A stretch of DNA of 64,000 nt from assembly GCA_965214295.1 (NCBI GenBank), contig OZ243944.1:2170001-2234000 (forward strand), written 5' to 3'. Numbering within the stretch: the stretch's first letter is position 1; each line of letters opens with the position of its first letter. Positions 25,523-33,226 of this stretch are shown piece by piece. The notes beneath the pieces were generated by a model. The model was given only the letters and a program-made list of their open reading frames with translations. It was not told the origin of the DNA and made no database searches. The stretch comes from JAJDUF01 sp965214295. Lineage in GTDB: Bacteria; Chloroflexota; UBA11872; UBA12225; JAJDUF01. Position numbers and translations under genes: made by a program.

Positions 25523-27300
25523 GTGCCGCTTTCGACAGCAGAATCACCCGCTCTGTCGGGGTCCGGGGCGACGTGCAGCGTGCGTTCTTGCCGATAGGTA
25601 ACTAGGCCCGGCGGCGCCCCTTTGATACGACGCACGTAACGGCGCTGGGTGTAAGCCACTGCGACACTGGCCGCATTGCGCGCGGCACTCGCCCCAGCGG
25701 CCAGCGCCGCGGCGGCCAGCAAGACATGCTCCGGCACGGACGATCCAGGCGCACGGATGACGACGTGCGCGCCGGGTACCCCGCGGGCGTGGAGCCAGAG
25801 GTCGTGCGGCCGTGCCTCCCGGAACGTCACTTGGTCGTTGCCACGCCGGCTCTGCCCCACCAGGACTTCTACCCCGGCGATGACGTGACGGTCGAACCCA
25901 CCGGCCTGGTCGTCGGGAGGCCGACGCGGTGGCCGGTCGTCCGCCGGGATGAGGCCCTCCTGCTGCGCTTCCTGCTCGATGCGCCGGACGGCGGCGACCG
26001 TCTTGGCTGCGGCGAGCAGGGCCAGCGCCTCGGCGACAGCCTGCTGCCGGAGGCGCGTCCGCTCCAGACGCGCGGCAACCACCGTCGCGCCGCGCTGGTG
26101 ACGCCGATACCGGTGAAAGTAGCGCTGGGCCAGCGCTGGCGGCGACAGGGCCGGATCGAGGCCGATGGCAAGATCGCCACCGTCCGGCGCTGCTCCGGCG
26201 ACCCGCAAGACGGTCTGGTCCGGCTGGACTTCATGCGCCAAGGCGAGCAGCCACTGCCCGGACAGTCGTAGCCGCTCCAGCTCCTCGGCCGGCAGCAGCG
26301 CTTGCTGCAAGGACCGCTCCTGGTTACGCAGGCGGGTGGCGGCGGCGGTGAGGGACTCCTGCACGAGCCGGCGCTGCGGCTCGATGGCCGGCTGCCCCGG
26401 GCGCTGTGCTGGCGCTGGCGTTGCTACGGCTGCGTAGAACCGTTCGAGGGCACCGCTCATACTCTCGACCGGCCGGGCGTCGGGATACTGGGTCAGGCGA
26501 TAGGGAGCGAACGCGACCGGGGTGGCGCCATTGTAGGCCAGGTGTGGCTCGGAGCGACCCGCAGCGGCAGCGGCGAAGAGGTCTGCAAGGATCACACTGA
26601 CTGCCGACCAGTCGTGGGTCTCGGCCACAGTCGTCTCCACGCTGCCGGTGGCACGATACGCAACCTCCTTGGCGAGCAGCGGACTACACGCCCGCAGGCT
26701 GCCCACCAGCGCGCGCCACAGCGGCGCGGTCGTGTTGCAGGCTCGGCACGCCGCCCGCACCGTGTCCGCCGTGAGCCGGCGTGGGTCCAGCTTGTCCTGG
26801 GGTGGTGGTGGGCGATAGACGTGGCGCGGCAGCACGGTACGGTAACGATTAATCTGCGAGCCGACACGTTTCGCGCTGTCCAGCACGACCGCTTCAGCGT
26901 CGAGCAGGATCAGGTTGCTCAAGCGATCCATGACTTCCACGACGAGGATCGTCGTCTGCGCCGACGCAGCGGGCTGTTGGCCTTGAAAGCGGAGGCGCAG
27001 CACCCGCTCTAGCAGCGGTTGCTCTACGGCGACCAGCCGGCTGCCGCGCACGTGCTTGCGTAGGAGCAGCAGCAAGGGCGTGACCGCATCGGACGGTCGG
27101 TCGGGACGGTTCGCAACGAGGTGGATACGCGCGTGCTGGGGATGGGCGGAGCAGAGTAGCCAGTATGCACCGCCGGGGCCGTAGAACTGAAGGGCGATGC
27201 CCAGCGGCTCCGGGAGATGCACCCGCTGGACGCGGCTGCCGACGACGCGCTGTGTAAGCTCGGTGCGGATAGCCGCCAGGGTCAGTGCGTCAACGTACAT
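25516..27300 (-). CDS. rqcH: Rqc2/RqcH family ribosome quality control protein (NFACT)
   Basis: A 594-residue NFACT protein. RqcH binds stalled 50S-peptidyl-tRNA complexes and directs C-terminal alanine tailing. The N-terminal NFACT-N domain covers roughly residues 1-250 (MYVDALTLAAIRTEL; LRKHVRGSRL), a long helical coiled-coil middle follows (about 300-440), and the C-terminal NFACT-R domain contains DLWLHARGVPGAHVVIR and YVRRIKGAPPGLVTYR. The ATG at 27300 starts the canonical domain. The TAG stop and the last residues are set by a family C palindrome. With tmRNA also present in this window, the organism has both main ribosome rescue routes. Fibronectin-binding annotations of this family are historical. 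Confidence 0.92.
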   Translation of the reverse strand: MYVDALTLAAIRTELTQRVVGSRVQRVHLPEPLGIALQFYGPGGAYWLLCSAHPQHARIHLVANRPDRPSDAVTPLLLLLRKHVRGSRLVAVEQPLLERVLRLRFQGQQPAASAQTTILVVEVMDRLSNLILLDAEAVVLDSAKRVGSQINRYRTVLPRHVYRPPPPQDKLDPRRLTADTVRAACRACNTTAPLWRALVGSLRACSPLLAKEVAYRATGSVETTVAETHDWSAVSVILADLFAAAAAGRSEPHLAYNGATPVAFAPYRLTQYPDARPVESMSGALERFYAAVATPAPAQRPGQPAIEPQRRLVQESLTAAATRLRNQERSLQQALLPAEELERLRLSGQWLLALAHEVQPDQTVLRVAGAAPDGGDLAIGLDPALSPPALAQRYFHRYRRHQRGATVVAARLERTRLRQQAVAEALALLAAAKTVAAVRRIEQEAQQEGLIPADDRPPRRPPDDQAGGFDRHVIAGVEVLVGQSRRGNDQVTFREARPHDLWLHARGVPGAHVVIRAPGSSVPEHVLLAAAALAAGASAARNAASVAVAYTQRRYVRRIKGAPPGLVTYRQERTLHVAPDPDRAGDSAVESGTP

Positions 27301-27336
27301 AGCACGGGAAGTGTGCCGTAATGGGGAGTCAACTGC

Positions 27337-28212
27337 TCACGCGCCACGCCGGAAGCGAGTCCACGCTTCGCGGTAGTGTCTGGCCCGGCGCCGCCACCGG
27401 TCCCAGCGGGTCGGCGGCGCCCACTGTTCCCGAACGGCGCGGTGCGCGTGCCGCTCGGCGCGATCATCCAACGGGATCAGCGCCCGGCGGGCGGCCTCGA
27501 CACCGTAACGCCGCGCCAAGGCCAGTCCGAGGAGGTGATCGGCAAAGTGCGGGTTTTTCGGCAGTAGCGACCCATGTAAGTACGTGCCAAAAACGTTGTT
27601 CGACACTGCTCCTTCGGTGCCATCGCGGGCATTGTTGCCGTGGCCGGTGAGCACCGTGCCGAGCGGCCGGGCGGTTGGGCCGAGAAAAGTGCGGCCACCA
27701 TGGTTCTCGAAGCCGACGATGGTCGAGAGGGCCTCGCGCTCAGAAGCCTCACTATCCGGCTGTCCGACCACCGGCGTGGCGGCCCAAGACACGACGACGT
27801 TGCCGATGCAACGCGGCACCGCCGAGCCAGGATGGACGGTCCGGGCGTCCAGAATACCCAGCCCCGGCAGCGCAGCGCCGGCCGCCGGTCGATACGAGTG
27901 GCCAAACAGTTGATAGGCGCCACAGACGACCAGCATCGGCAACCCCGCGTCGGCTGCCGCCCGCAGGAGCGGTCCTTTCCGGGCCCGGAGGTCCTCGGTG
28001 ATGAGCCGTTGCTCACCGTCTTGTCCGCCGCCCATGAAGACAAGATCGAGACCGTCGTCGGGCAGATCGTCGCCGATCCCGAACGACCGGACCACGAGGT
28101 CAATCCCTCGCCAAGCGCAGCGTTGGCGCAGGCAGATGATGTTCCCACGGTCGGCGTAGACGTTCATCAGGTCGGCATAGAGATGGGCGAGGGTCAGGCG
28201 CAGCTTGCTCAT
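27337..28212 (-). CDS. gatD: GatD glutamine amidotransferase subunit of lipid II amidation
   Basis: A 291-residue class I (cobB/cobQ-type) glutaminase. Catalytic Cys is in LVVCGAYQLFG and the catalytic His in FGTYLHGSLL. The N-terminus (LRLTLAHLYADLMNVYADRGN) matches GatD. GatD frees ammonia from glutamine for MurT, which amidates the alpha-carboxyl of D-glutamate in lipid II. The ATG at 28212 overlaps the murT stop (ATGA), so the two are translationally coupled. The C-terminus ends in an Arg-rich basic tail of about 30 residues. Confidence 0.92.
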   Translation of the reverse strand: MSKLRLTLAHLYADLMNVYADRGNIICLRQRCAWRGIDLVVRSFGIGDDLPDDGLDLVFMGGGQDGEQRLITEDLRARKGPLLRAAADAGLPMLVVCGAYQLFGHSYRPAAGAALPGLGILDARTVHPGSAVPRCIGNVVVSWAATPVVGQPDSEASEREALSTIVGFENHGGRTFLGPTARPLGTVLTGHGNNARDGTEGAVSNNVFGTYLHGSLLPKNPHFADHLLGLALARRYGVEAARRALIPLDDRAERHAHRAVREQWAPPTRWDRWRRRARHYREAWTRFRRGA

Positions 28213-29783
28213 GCCGTCCTCCAGTAGGGCCGCAGGGCACCCCGGCGCGTCAGCAGACCCCGTAGCTCCAGGAGCGCCGTGTAGGTTGGGACGACGTGCA
28301 GCGTCCCTGCGGCCGGCGTGCGATGCACGGCCTGGTCCAGCGCCAGCCCCAGATCGCTTTCCACCACGACCGTCGGTGCCGACGACCGAGCGGGAGGGAT
28401 TCCCGCTGGCGCGGGAATGACGGGCGAGGGGTGGGGCGTGTCTAGGACGCCAATTCCGGCGTACTTCAGGCGGACGGCAAGATCGGCGGCGCGCCGGCCA
28501 CTGACCACGACTGTGCGGACCCGGCCCGGCGAGGCCAACTCTTCCAGGTCGGCATCCCAAATCCACGATACGTCGCGCCCGTCCGCATCGAGGTCGTTCA
28601 GGGCGATGAGCAAGGAAAGCGGTCCGGTGTGGTCGGCCTCGGTAGCCAGCAGTCGCACGACTTGGTTGAGGCCGGTGGGGTTCTTGGCCAGCGCGAGATA
28701 GACGGTACGCCCGTCCAGGACTACCTGCTCCAGGCGCCCGAACGCGGCGGTAAACGCAGCCAGCGCCGCGCGGGCAACGGCCGGAGCCACCCCCAGCGCC
28801 AAGGCGGTCGCCGTCGCGGCCAGCGCATTGTAGACGTTGTAGAGGCCTCCCAGCGGGAGGAAGAAACGTAAGGTGACGGGTGCGGGCACCACCGGCGGCA
28901 GACACAGCAGCTCCAGCTCGGTACCGTCAATGCCGCGGGCCTCGACGGTGACTGCGCGCACTGCCGGCGCCGGACGCTCCATATGGCCGGCAGGACAGGA
29001 GAAGTGGCCGAGGTGGGCGTAGAACCGGCGGCGGTACAGCAGCGACCGGCCGCACGTCGGGCAGACGCGAATATCAGCGGCGTGCTCCGCTGCCGACGCT
29101 GCCGCCGTGTCCGGGCCGGCCCCAACGTCGGCATCAACACCAAAGTAGAACGCCGCGGGTGCGGGTGCCGGGGCGGCGTTGCCGAGGCCGGCGACGAGTG
29201 GATCGTCGGCATTGAGGACGAGCTGCGGTGGGCGCGGCGTCGCAGCAAGGGCCGCCTGCCAACGCTGCGCTACGGCATCCACCTCGCCATAGCGGTCCAA
29301 CTGGTCACGAAAGAGGTTCAGGAAGGTGGCCGTGCGGGGACACAGCGCTGGCGCTGCGCGCACGAACGCGGCCTCGTCCAACTCGAACAGGCCGAGCGTC
29401 GCCGCGGTAGCCCGCAGCCGCCCGCGCCAGCCGGTGCCGTGGGCGAGGGCGGACGCCAGACCACGGGAGAGGTTGGACCCGGCAGCATTGTGGACGAACC
29501 GTACACCGTCACGGGCCAAGATCGCCGCGAGCATCCGGGCCGTGGTGGTCTTGCCGTTGGTCCCGGTGAGGAGCACGACGCCGCGCGGCAGTTGTCGCGC
29601 TACTGTCGGCACGAACGCCGGCGCCAGAGTCTCGGCGACCAGGCCGGGTAGGGCCGTACCGCCGCGCCCCATGCGCCGCATGACGGCCGCGAGTACGCGG
29701 GCGGCCAAGGCTGCCAGCCCGATCCGCGGCGCGAGCGGAGGCAGCGCGCCGCCCGCCCCCGGCCCGGCAGAAGAACGAGGCAT
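28209..29783 (-). CDS. murT: MurT, Mur-ligase-like lipid II isoglutaminyl synthase subunit
   Basis: A 524-residue Mur ligase homolog with ATP-binding loop LLTGTNGKTTTARM and the FLNLFRDQLDRYGE segment. A four-cysteine zinc ribbon CPTCGR...FSCPAGH sits in the middle domain, and the C-terminal DUF1727 region follows, both diagnostic for MurT. With GatD it amidates D-Glu of lipid II, a step needed for efficient D,D-crosslinking in many Gram-positives. In the C-terminal domain the stretch HPSPVIPAPAGIPPARSS (about residues 448-465) is encoded by a family A palindrome (28397-28430) and splits a normal GVLDT...VVESDLGLAL sequence. Start at the ATG at 29783. Confidence 0.93.
   Translation of the reverse strand: MPRSSAGPGAGGALPPLAPRIGLAALAARVLAAVMRRMGRGGTALPGLVAETLAPAFVPTVARQLPRGVVLLTGTNGKTTTARMLAAILARDGVRFVHNAAGSNLSRGLASALAHGTGWRGRLRATAATLGLFELDEAAFVRAAPALCPRTATFLNLFRDQLDRYGEVDAVAQRWQAALAATPRPPQLVLNADDPLVAGLGNAAPAPAPAAFYFGVDADVGAGPDTAAASAAEHAADIRVCPTCGRSLLYRRRFYAHLGHFSCPAGHMERPAPAVRAVTVEARGIDGTELELLCLPPVVPAPVTLRFFLPLGGLYNVYNALAATATALALGVAPAVARAALAAFTAAFGRLEQVVLDGRTVYLALAKNPTGLNQVVRLLATEADHTGPLSLLIALNDLDADGRDVSWIWDADLEELASPGRVRTVVVSGRRAADLAVRLKYAGIGVLDTPHPSPVIPAPAGIPPARSSAPTVVVESDLGLALDQAVHRTPAAGTLHVVPTYTALLELRGLLTRRGALRPYWRTA
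28397..28430. repeat. Family A palindrome inside murT
   Basis: GGATTCCCGC-TGGC-GCGGGAA and then TGACGGG. Read in the murT frame on the minus strand it gives PVIPAPAGIP, a peptide typical of translated dispersed repeats of this type. No stop arises, so the frame is intact. Confidence 0.88.
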
Positions 29784-29958
29784 GACGCGGCATCATACCG
29801 GAGGCGCTGACGGCGCAACCACTTGGGCGCTGGCAGTGGCTCGTGGCCCCCTCCCTACCCCTTCTTCGGAGCAAGCCCTAACGGAGGGGGTGTACTGTCG
29901 CCCGGCCTAGCGGGGGGCCAGCGGAGGCGTGAAGGGGATGGACCCAACCCCGGAAGCC

Positions 29959-29987
29959 TTGATAGCATATGTATTATATGGTATGCT
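29959..29987 (+). promoter_or_regulatory. Promoter of radC
   Basis: TTGATA (29959-29964) and TATGCT (29982-29987) are separated by exactly 17 bp, and the -10 is extended (TGGTATGCT). This is the best sigma-70-type promoter in the window. The predicted start point near 29994 lies downstream of the first in-frame ATG at 29938 region, which rules out the longest radC frame. Confidence 0.7.
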
Positions 29988-30042
29988 CTTGGGAGCAAGG
30001 AGCGGGGCCAGCCGCTCATGCTCGCGCAAAGGGTGGACCGTA

Positions 30043-30894
30043 GTGAGTAAAGGACGCGCAACTACCCCCGTAGTCGCTCCCTCCCGCAACGGCGCGACCA
30101 CGGCAGTCGGGCCGGGTGTACCGACGGTGCCGGAAGTGGCACGAGCACCATCCAGAATCGTCCCCGCGGCGGCGGCCGGGAAGGATACCCCGGCCTATAA
30201 CCCGCGCATTCGCGAAATTCCTCCCGAGGAGCGCCCCCGGGAACGGCTGCAGAAGTATGGGCCGGCGGCGCTGGCAACGGCAGAGCTGATCGCCATTATC
30301 TGGCGCAGTGGCACGAGAAGACAAAACGTGCTGACCTTGGCGACGCATGCGCTGGCACAGTTCGGTGCGTTGCCTCGTCTGGCGCAGGCTTCGGCCGGGG
30401 AGCTATCCCAGCTCCCCGGCGTCGGGCCGGCCAAGGCCGTGGAGCTGTTGGCCGCTTTCGAGCTGGGCCGGCGGCTGATGACGATGCAGCCGGAAGAGCG
30501 CATGGCCGTGCGTTCTCCCGAGGACATTGCCAACCTGCTGATGCCGGAGATGGCAATCTTCGAGCAGGAGCACCTGCGGGTGGCGCTGCTCGACACCAAG
30601 CACCGCGTAGCAGCCATACGTGAAGTCTATGTGGGCAGTCTGAATGCCAGCCCTATTCGCGTCGGCGAGCTTTTCCGGGACGCGGTCCGGCAGAACAGTG
30701 CAGCGATCATCATTGTGCATAATCATCCCAGCGGCGACCCCACGCCGTCGCCAGACGACGTGCAGGTGACGCGCGATACCTACCGAGCGGGCCAACTCCT
30801 CGACATCGAACTGCTGGATCACATCATCATCGGTGCCCAGCGGTTCGTCTCGCTCAAAGCGCGCGGCCTGGGATTCTCGGAAACGCCGGCCTAG
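30043..30894 (+). CDS. radC: RadC family JAB-domain protein
   Basis: A 283-residue protein. A helix-hairpin-helix region (LPGVGPAKAVELLAAFELG) is followed by the MPN/JAMM domain with VHNHPSGDPTPSPDD, giving the HxHx(7-8)D metal site. RadC proteins were once linked to DNA repair, but the true role is unclear; a nuclease or protease-like metal enzyme is likely from the motif. The GTG at 30043 is chosen because AAAGGGTGG precedes it and because the promoter at 29959-29987 would lie inside a longer frame. The first 60 residues are low-complexity (Ala, Pro, Val, Thr) and not conserved. Confidence 0.88.
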   Translation: MSKGRATTPVVAPSRNGATTAVGPGVPTVPEVARAPSRIVPAAAAGKDTPAYNPRIREIPPEERPRERLQKYGPAALATAELIAIIWRSGTRRQNVLTLATHALAQFGALPRLAQASAGELSQLPGVGPAKAVELLAAFELGRRLMTMQPEERMAVRSPEDIANLLMPEMAIFEQEHLRVALLDTKHRVAAIREVYVGSLNASPIRVGELFRDAVRQNSAAIIIVHNHPSGDPTPSPDDVQVTRDTYRAGQLLDIELLDHIIIGAQRFVSLKARGLGFSETPA

Positions 30895-31430
30895 CCTCTC
30901 GGTAAGCCCATTTCGCCGCAGAGCACACGGAGAGCACCGAGGAGGGACACGGCAGGCTACGCTCGTCCCCCCGGCGAGGCGGAGAGCTATGGGCTAACAA
31001 GGGTAGGTCTTGCCGCGGGCGGGTAGTGGCCCTCTTCCGCGCCCTCCCCTGGCGCTTGCGCCGGGGAGGGGATGGCCGGACCAGGTTAGGTTTCCAGTGG
31101 GTGTGTATGAGGGTGGAGCGCGGGCGGGGTGACGGTGGAGGAGGCCCGTACCCGCGGTGGAGCAAGACCGCGGGCAGGGCGGAACTTGGGTGGCAGGATG
31201 CACTTGAGAGGTGGTGGTGCGGCGGGATTGCGAGTAGGTGGGCAGTGGCCCCCTCCCTAACCCTCCCCCGGCGCAAGCGCCAGGGGAGGGGAGGGATCGT
31301 CTTCCGGCGGAGCGGGGGGGCGCGGGGTGGTGGGATGACGAGGCGATGGAGCGGGAGTGCGGATACGCGGCAATCAGGGTGTTGGGAGTGGCAGGGACGC
31401 GGGGCAAGATTACCTGGCGCAGCCAGCGCC
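30895..31430. other. Intergenic DNA with G/C-rich palindromes
   Basis: No credible gene. Two family B elements with the same arm but opposite layout lie at about 31040-31070 (CCTCCCCTGGCGCTTGCGCC and so on) and 31250-31300 (CCCTCCCCCGGCGCAAGCGC and so on). Open frames here are long on several strands at once, a consequence of very high GC. Confidence 0.5.
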
Positions 31431-31850
31431 GGCCGGCCGGCAGGGACGCGGTGGCGCGAGGCACGGCAGTGCCGGCGCACGGACGGTGCGGACCCGGCGC
31501 CCCCGCCGTGGTGGCGAGGGGTAGGTCAGCACCCGGCGCCATCTGCGCGTGGCGGGGGCGGCATGGCCCCGGCGCCAGAGGCGCGGCGCGCGGTCGGTCC
31601 TGCCCCGGCACCGCGGACGGCGGGACGGGGGGTCGGTCAGGACCCGGCGCCATCTGCGCGTGGCGGGGGCGGCGTGGCCCCGGCGCCAGAGGCGCGGCGC
31701 GCGGACGATCAGCACCCGGCGCCCGGGCCGTGGTGGCCCGGGGTACGTGCTGATCCGGCGCCCTTTGCGCTAGGCGGGAGCGGTCGGGGACCGGTCCGCG
31801 TGGCGCGGCGCACGGACGGTCAGGCCTCACCGCCGGCTGTGCGGTGAGGG
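31431..31850. repeat. Tandem repeat array, 111-bp period with shorter sub-units
   Basis: Units of about 36-40 bp built on ACCCGGCGCC...GCGCG.GGCGGG repeat across the region. The segment starting ATCTGCGCGTGGCGGGGGCG at 31541 recurs at 31652, a shift of exactly 111 bp (37 codons). Because the period is a multiple of three, several frames stay open, including a Pro/Arg/Ala-rich minus-strand frame. There is no ribosome-binding site, known domain or biased third-position pattern to support a protein. Confidence 0.7.
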
Positions 31851-32019
31851 GTCGGCCGTGACCCGGCGCCCTCGGCTGGGTGGCTATACCACCGTCGTTG
31901 GTAGACACGATGGTAGGTGTGCTTTCCTGCCGGGCGGTGCCCGGTGCTCCAGGATGGTCTTGCAACTGCCACATCCCAACGTTGGGTCATATTGGGTGGG
32001 AGTGGGGAGAAGACAACGG

Positions 32020-32290
32020 GGGGAGGGGTATTCCTCACCCCCTGGCCCCCTCTCCAACATTTGGAGAGGGGGTGGAAGGCGGCGGGGGGAGGGGTATTCC
32101 TCACCCCCCGGCCCCCTCTCCAACATTTGGAGAGGGGGGGAAGGCGGCGGGGGGAGGGGTATTCCTCACCCCCCGGCCCCCTCTCCAACATTTGGAGAGG
32201 GGGGGAAGGCGGCGGGGGGAGGGGTATTCCTCACTCCCCAGGCCTCTCTCCAACATTTGGAGAGGGGGTGAGAGGCGGCGGGGGTTGAGG
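32020..32290. repeat. Tandem array of four family B hairpins
   Basis: Four copies of a 65-66 bp unit start at 32028, 32094, 32159 and 32224 (GTATTCCTCACCCCC as the left edge). Each holds CCCCCTCTCC-AACATTT-GGAGAGGGGG, a strong hairpin. A solo copy with the same loop is at 33074-33120. Other family B copies with different loops are at 43166 (inside gcvPA), 56880, 59822 and 61391. Confidence 0.85.
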
Positions 32291-32298
32291 AGGGCGAG

Positions 32299-32658
32299 GT
32301 GGTGAGGAGAGGGCGGTTGGATAGGCAGGAGACGGTGGGGTTGGCGCGCTCATTCCGCCGTGTTTCTACGCGCGCAGAGGCTACTTTGTGGCAGGCTTTG
32401 CGGAGCCGCCGCTTAGGCGGTCTGAAGTTCCGACGGCAGCATCCAGTGGACGGGTTCATTGTTGACTTCTATTGCGCTGAACGACGGTTGATCGTGGAGG
32501 TGGACGGATCAATCCATGACCGGCGGCAGACGGCGGATGAGGAGCGGCAGGCGGTCCTCGATGCCAGCGGCTATCGCGTTGTGCGGTTGTCGAATGACAC
32601 TGTGCTGAATGATCCGGCTGCGGCCCTCGCGGCAATCCGCGCGGCTGCACGAGACTAG
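32299..32658 (+). CDS. DUF559 (Vsr-like endonuclease fold) protein
   Basis: Up to 119 residues. The core LRSRRLGGLKFRRQHPVDGF-IVDFYC-RLIVEVDGSIHD (given as separate motifs) matches DUF559, a PD-(D/E)XK-like fold related to very-short-patch repair endonucleases; the DFY Asp and the E-V-D strand are the likely metal ligands. Function in vivo is unknown. The start is uncertain: GTG codons at 32299, 32302 and 32335 are possible, and the last, after AGGAG, gives a family-length protein. The TAG stop at 32656 is the first three bases of a MITE, so the insertion may have trimmed the C-terminus. The gene sits between a hairpin array and the MITE. Confidence 0.8.
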   Translation: MVRRGRLDRQETVGLARSFRRVSTRAEATLWQALRSRRLGGLKFRRQHPVDGFIVDFYCAERRLIVEVDGSIHDRRQTADEERQAVLDASGYRVVRLSNDTVLNDPAAALAAIRAAARD

Positions 32659-32803
32659 GGCGTGTTCACACTAAGCTGCCCGCTGCTCCTGTCAGCCGGT
32701 CATTGCGGGCGCAGCACGGTGCTCACGACAAGGAGTTGAGCCCCTTCACTGCGTTCAGGGTGACATTATGGCGATATGGGAGCGGTTGTGTGAACACGCC
32801 CTA
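32656..32803. mobile_element. 148-bp MITE with 16-bp perfect terminal inverted repeats
   Basis: The ends TAGGGCGTGTTCACAC (32656-32671) and GTGTGAACACGCCCTA (32788-32803) are perfect inverted repeats, and both outer ends are TA, as expected for IS630/Tc1-type elements that duplicate a TA target. It encodes no transposase. It sits at the very end of the DUF559 gene and provides its stop codon. A partial end-like TAGGGCGTGTTT is also seen at 14934. A matching full-length transposase was not found in the window. Confidence 0.8.
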
Positions 32804-32828
32804 GGGTGCGGGCCTCACCCACTGAGGG

Positions 32829-32943
32829 GCCAAAGCCGCCCGGATGGTGCCAGGTGTCGCGGGCCAAAACTCCGGCCATGCTGGACAGACAGCGGGGGCC
32901 TGCGACCGCCGGAGTTTTGGCCCGCGAGTGGTGCGGCTTTGGC
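32829..32943. repeat. Family F element F3, interrupted by a second palindrome
   Basis: Outer arms GCCAAAGCCGC (32829-32839) and GCGGCTTTGGC (32933-32943) with the GGATGGTGCCAGGTGT core. Within the core a second palindrome is nested: CGCGGGCCAAAACTCCGG (32858-32875) and CCGGAGTTTTGGCCCGCG (32909-32926), 18 bp perfect, around an unrelated 33-nt loop. The element has thus been a target for another one. Confidence 0.85.
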
Positions 32944-32954
32944 TCGTTGACCGA

Positions 32955-32995
32955 CCAAAGCCGCCCGGATAGTGCCAGGTGTGGTGCGGCTTTGG
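32955..32995. repeat. Family F element, copy F4
   Basis: Arms CCAAAGCCGC and GCGGCTTTGG around GGATAGTGCCAGGTGTG (17 nt). It is 12 bp from F3 and uninterrupted, which shows what the pre-insertion form of F3 looked like. Confidence 0.85.
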
Positions 32996-33226
32996 CTCGT
33001 CACCCGGCCCCCCGCTCCACCCATGTGGCTGATAAGGGGAGGTTTTTCGTGGAGAGCCGCGGGGGCGGGCAGACCTCACCCCCCGGCCCCCTCTCCAACA
33101 TTTGGAGAGGGGGTGGAAGGCAGCGCGGGTTGAGGGGATGGGCAGGATGGATTCGCGCTGGCGCGGGAATGACGGGTTAGGCAAAGGTCTCCCGTAGGAG
33201 AGGGACGGGCGCAGCGTGCTGCGCCC
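32996..33226. repeat. Intergenic palindromes B, A and C
   Basis: No gene. Contains a solo family B hairpin (33074-33120, same AACATTT loop as the 32028 array), a family A element (33144-33176, GGATTCGCGC...GCGGGAATGACGG) and family C copy C2 (33207-33233, GGGCGCAGCGTGCTGCGCCC then CTACGGC) that sets the stop of the lipoprotein gene. Confidence 0.8.

Noticed and set aside
29929..30042. Longer start for radC
   Set aside because: A strong promoter (TTGATA-17-TATGCT) lies inside this extension, so the transcript begins after the earlier start.
30994..31974. 326-codon minus-strand frame rich in Pro, Ala and Arg
   Set aside because: It spans intergenic palindromes and a 111-bp tandem repeat in extremely GC-rich DNA; frames are open on several strands at once, and there is no ribosome-binding site or known domain.
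32020..32290. Tandem hairpins read as a CRISPR array
   Set aside because: Units are 65-66 bp, almost identical throughout with no variable spacers, and no cas genes are present.
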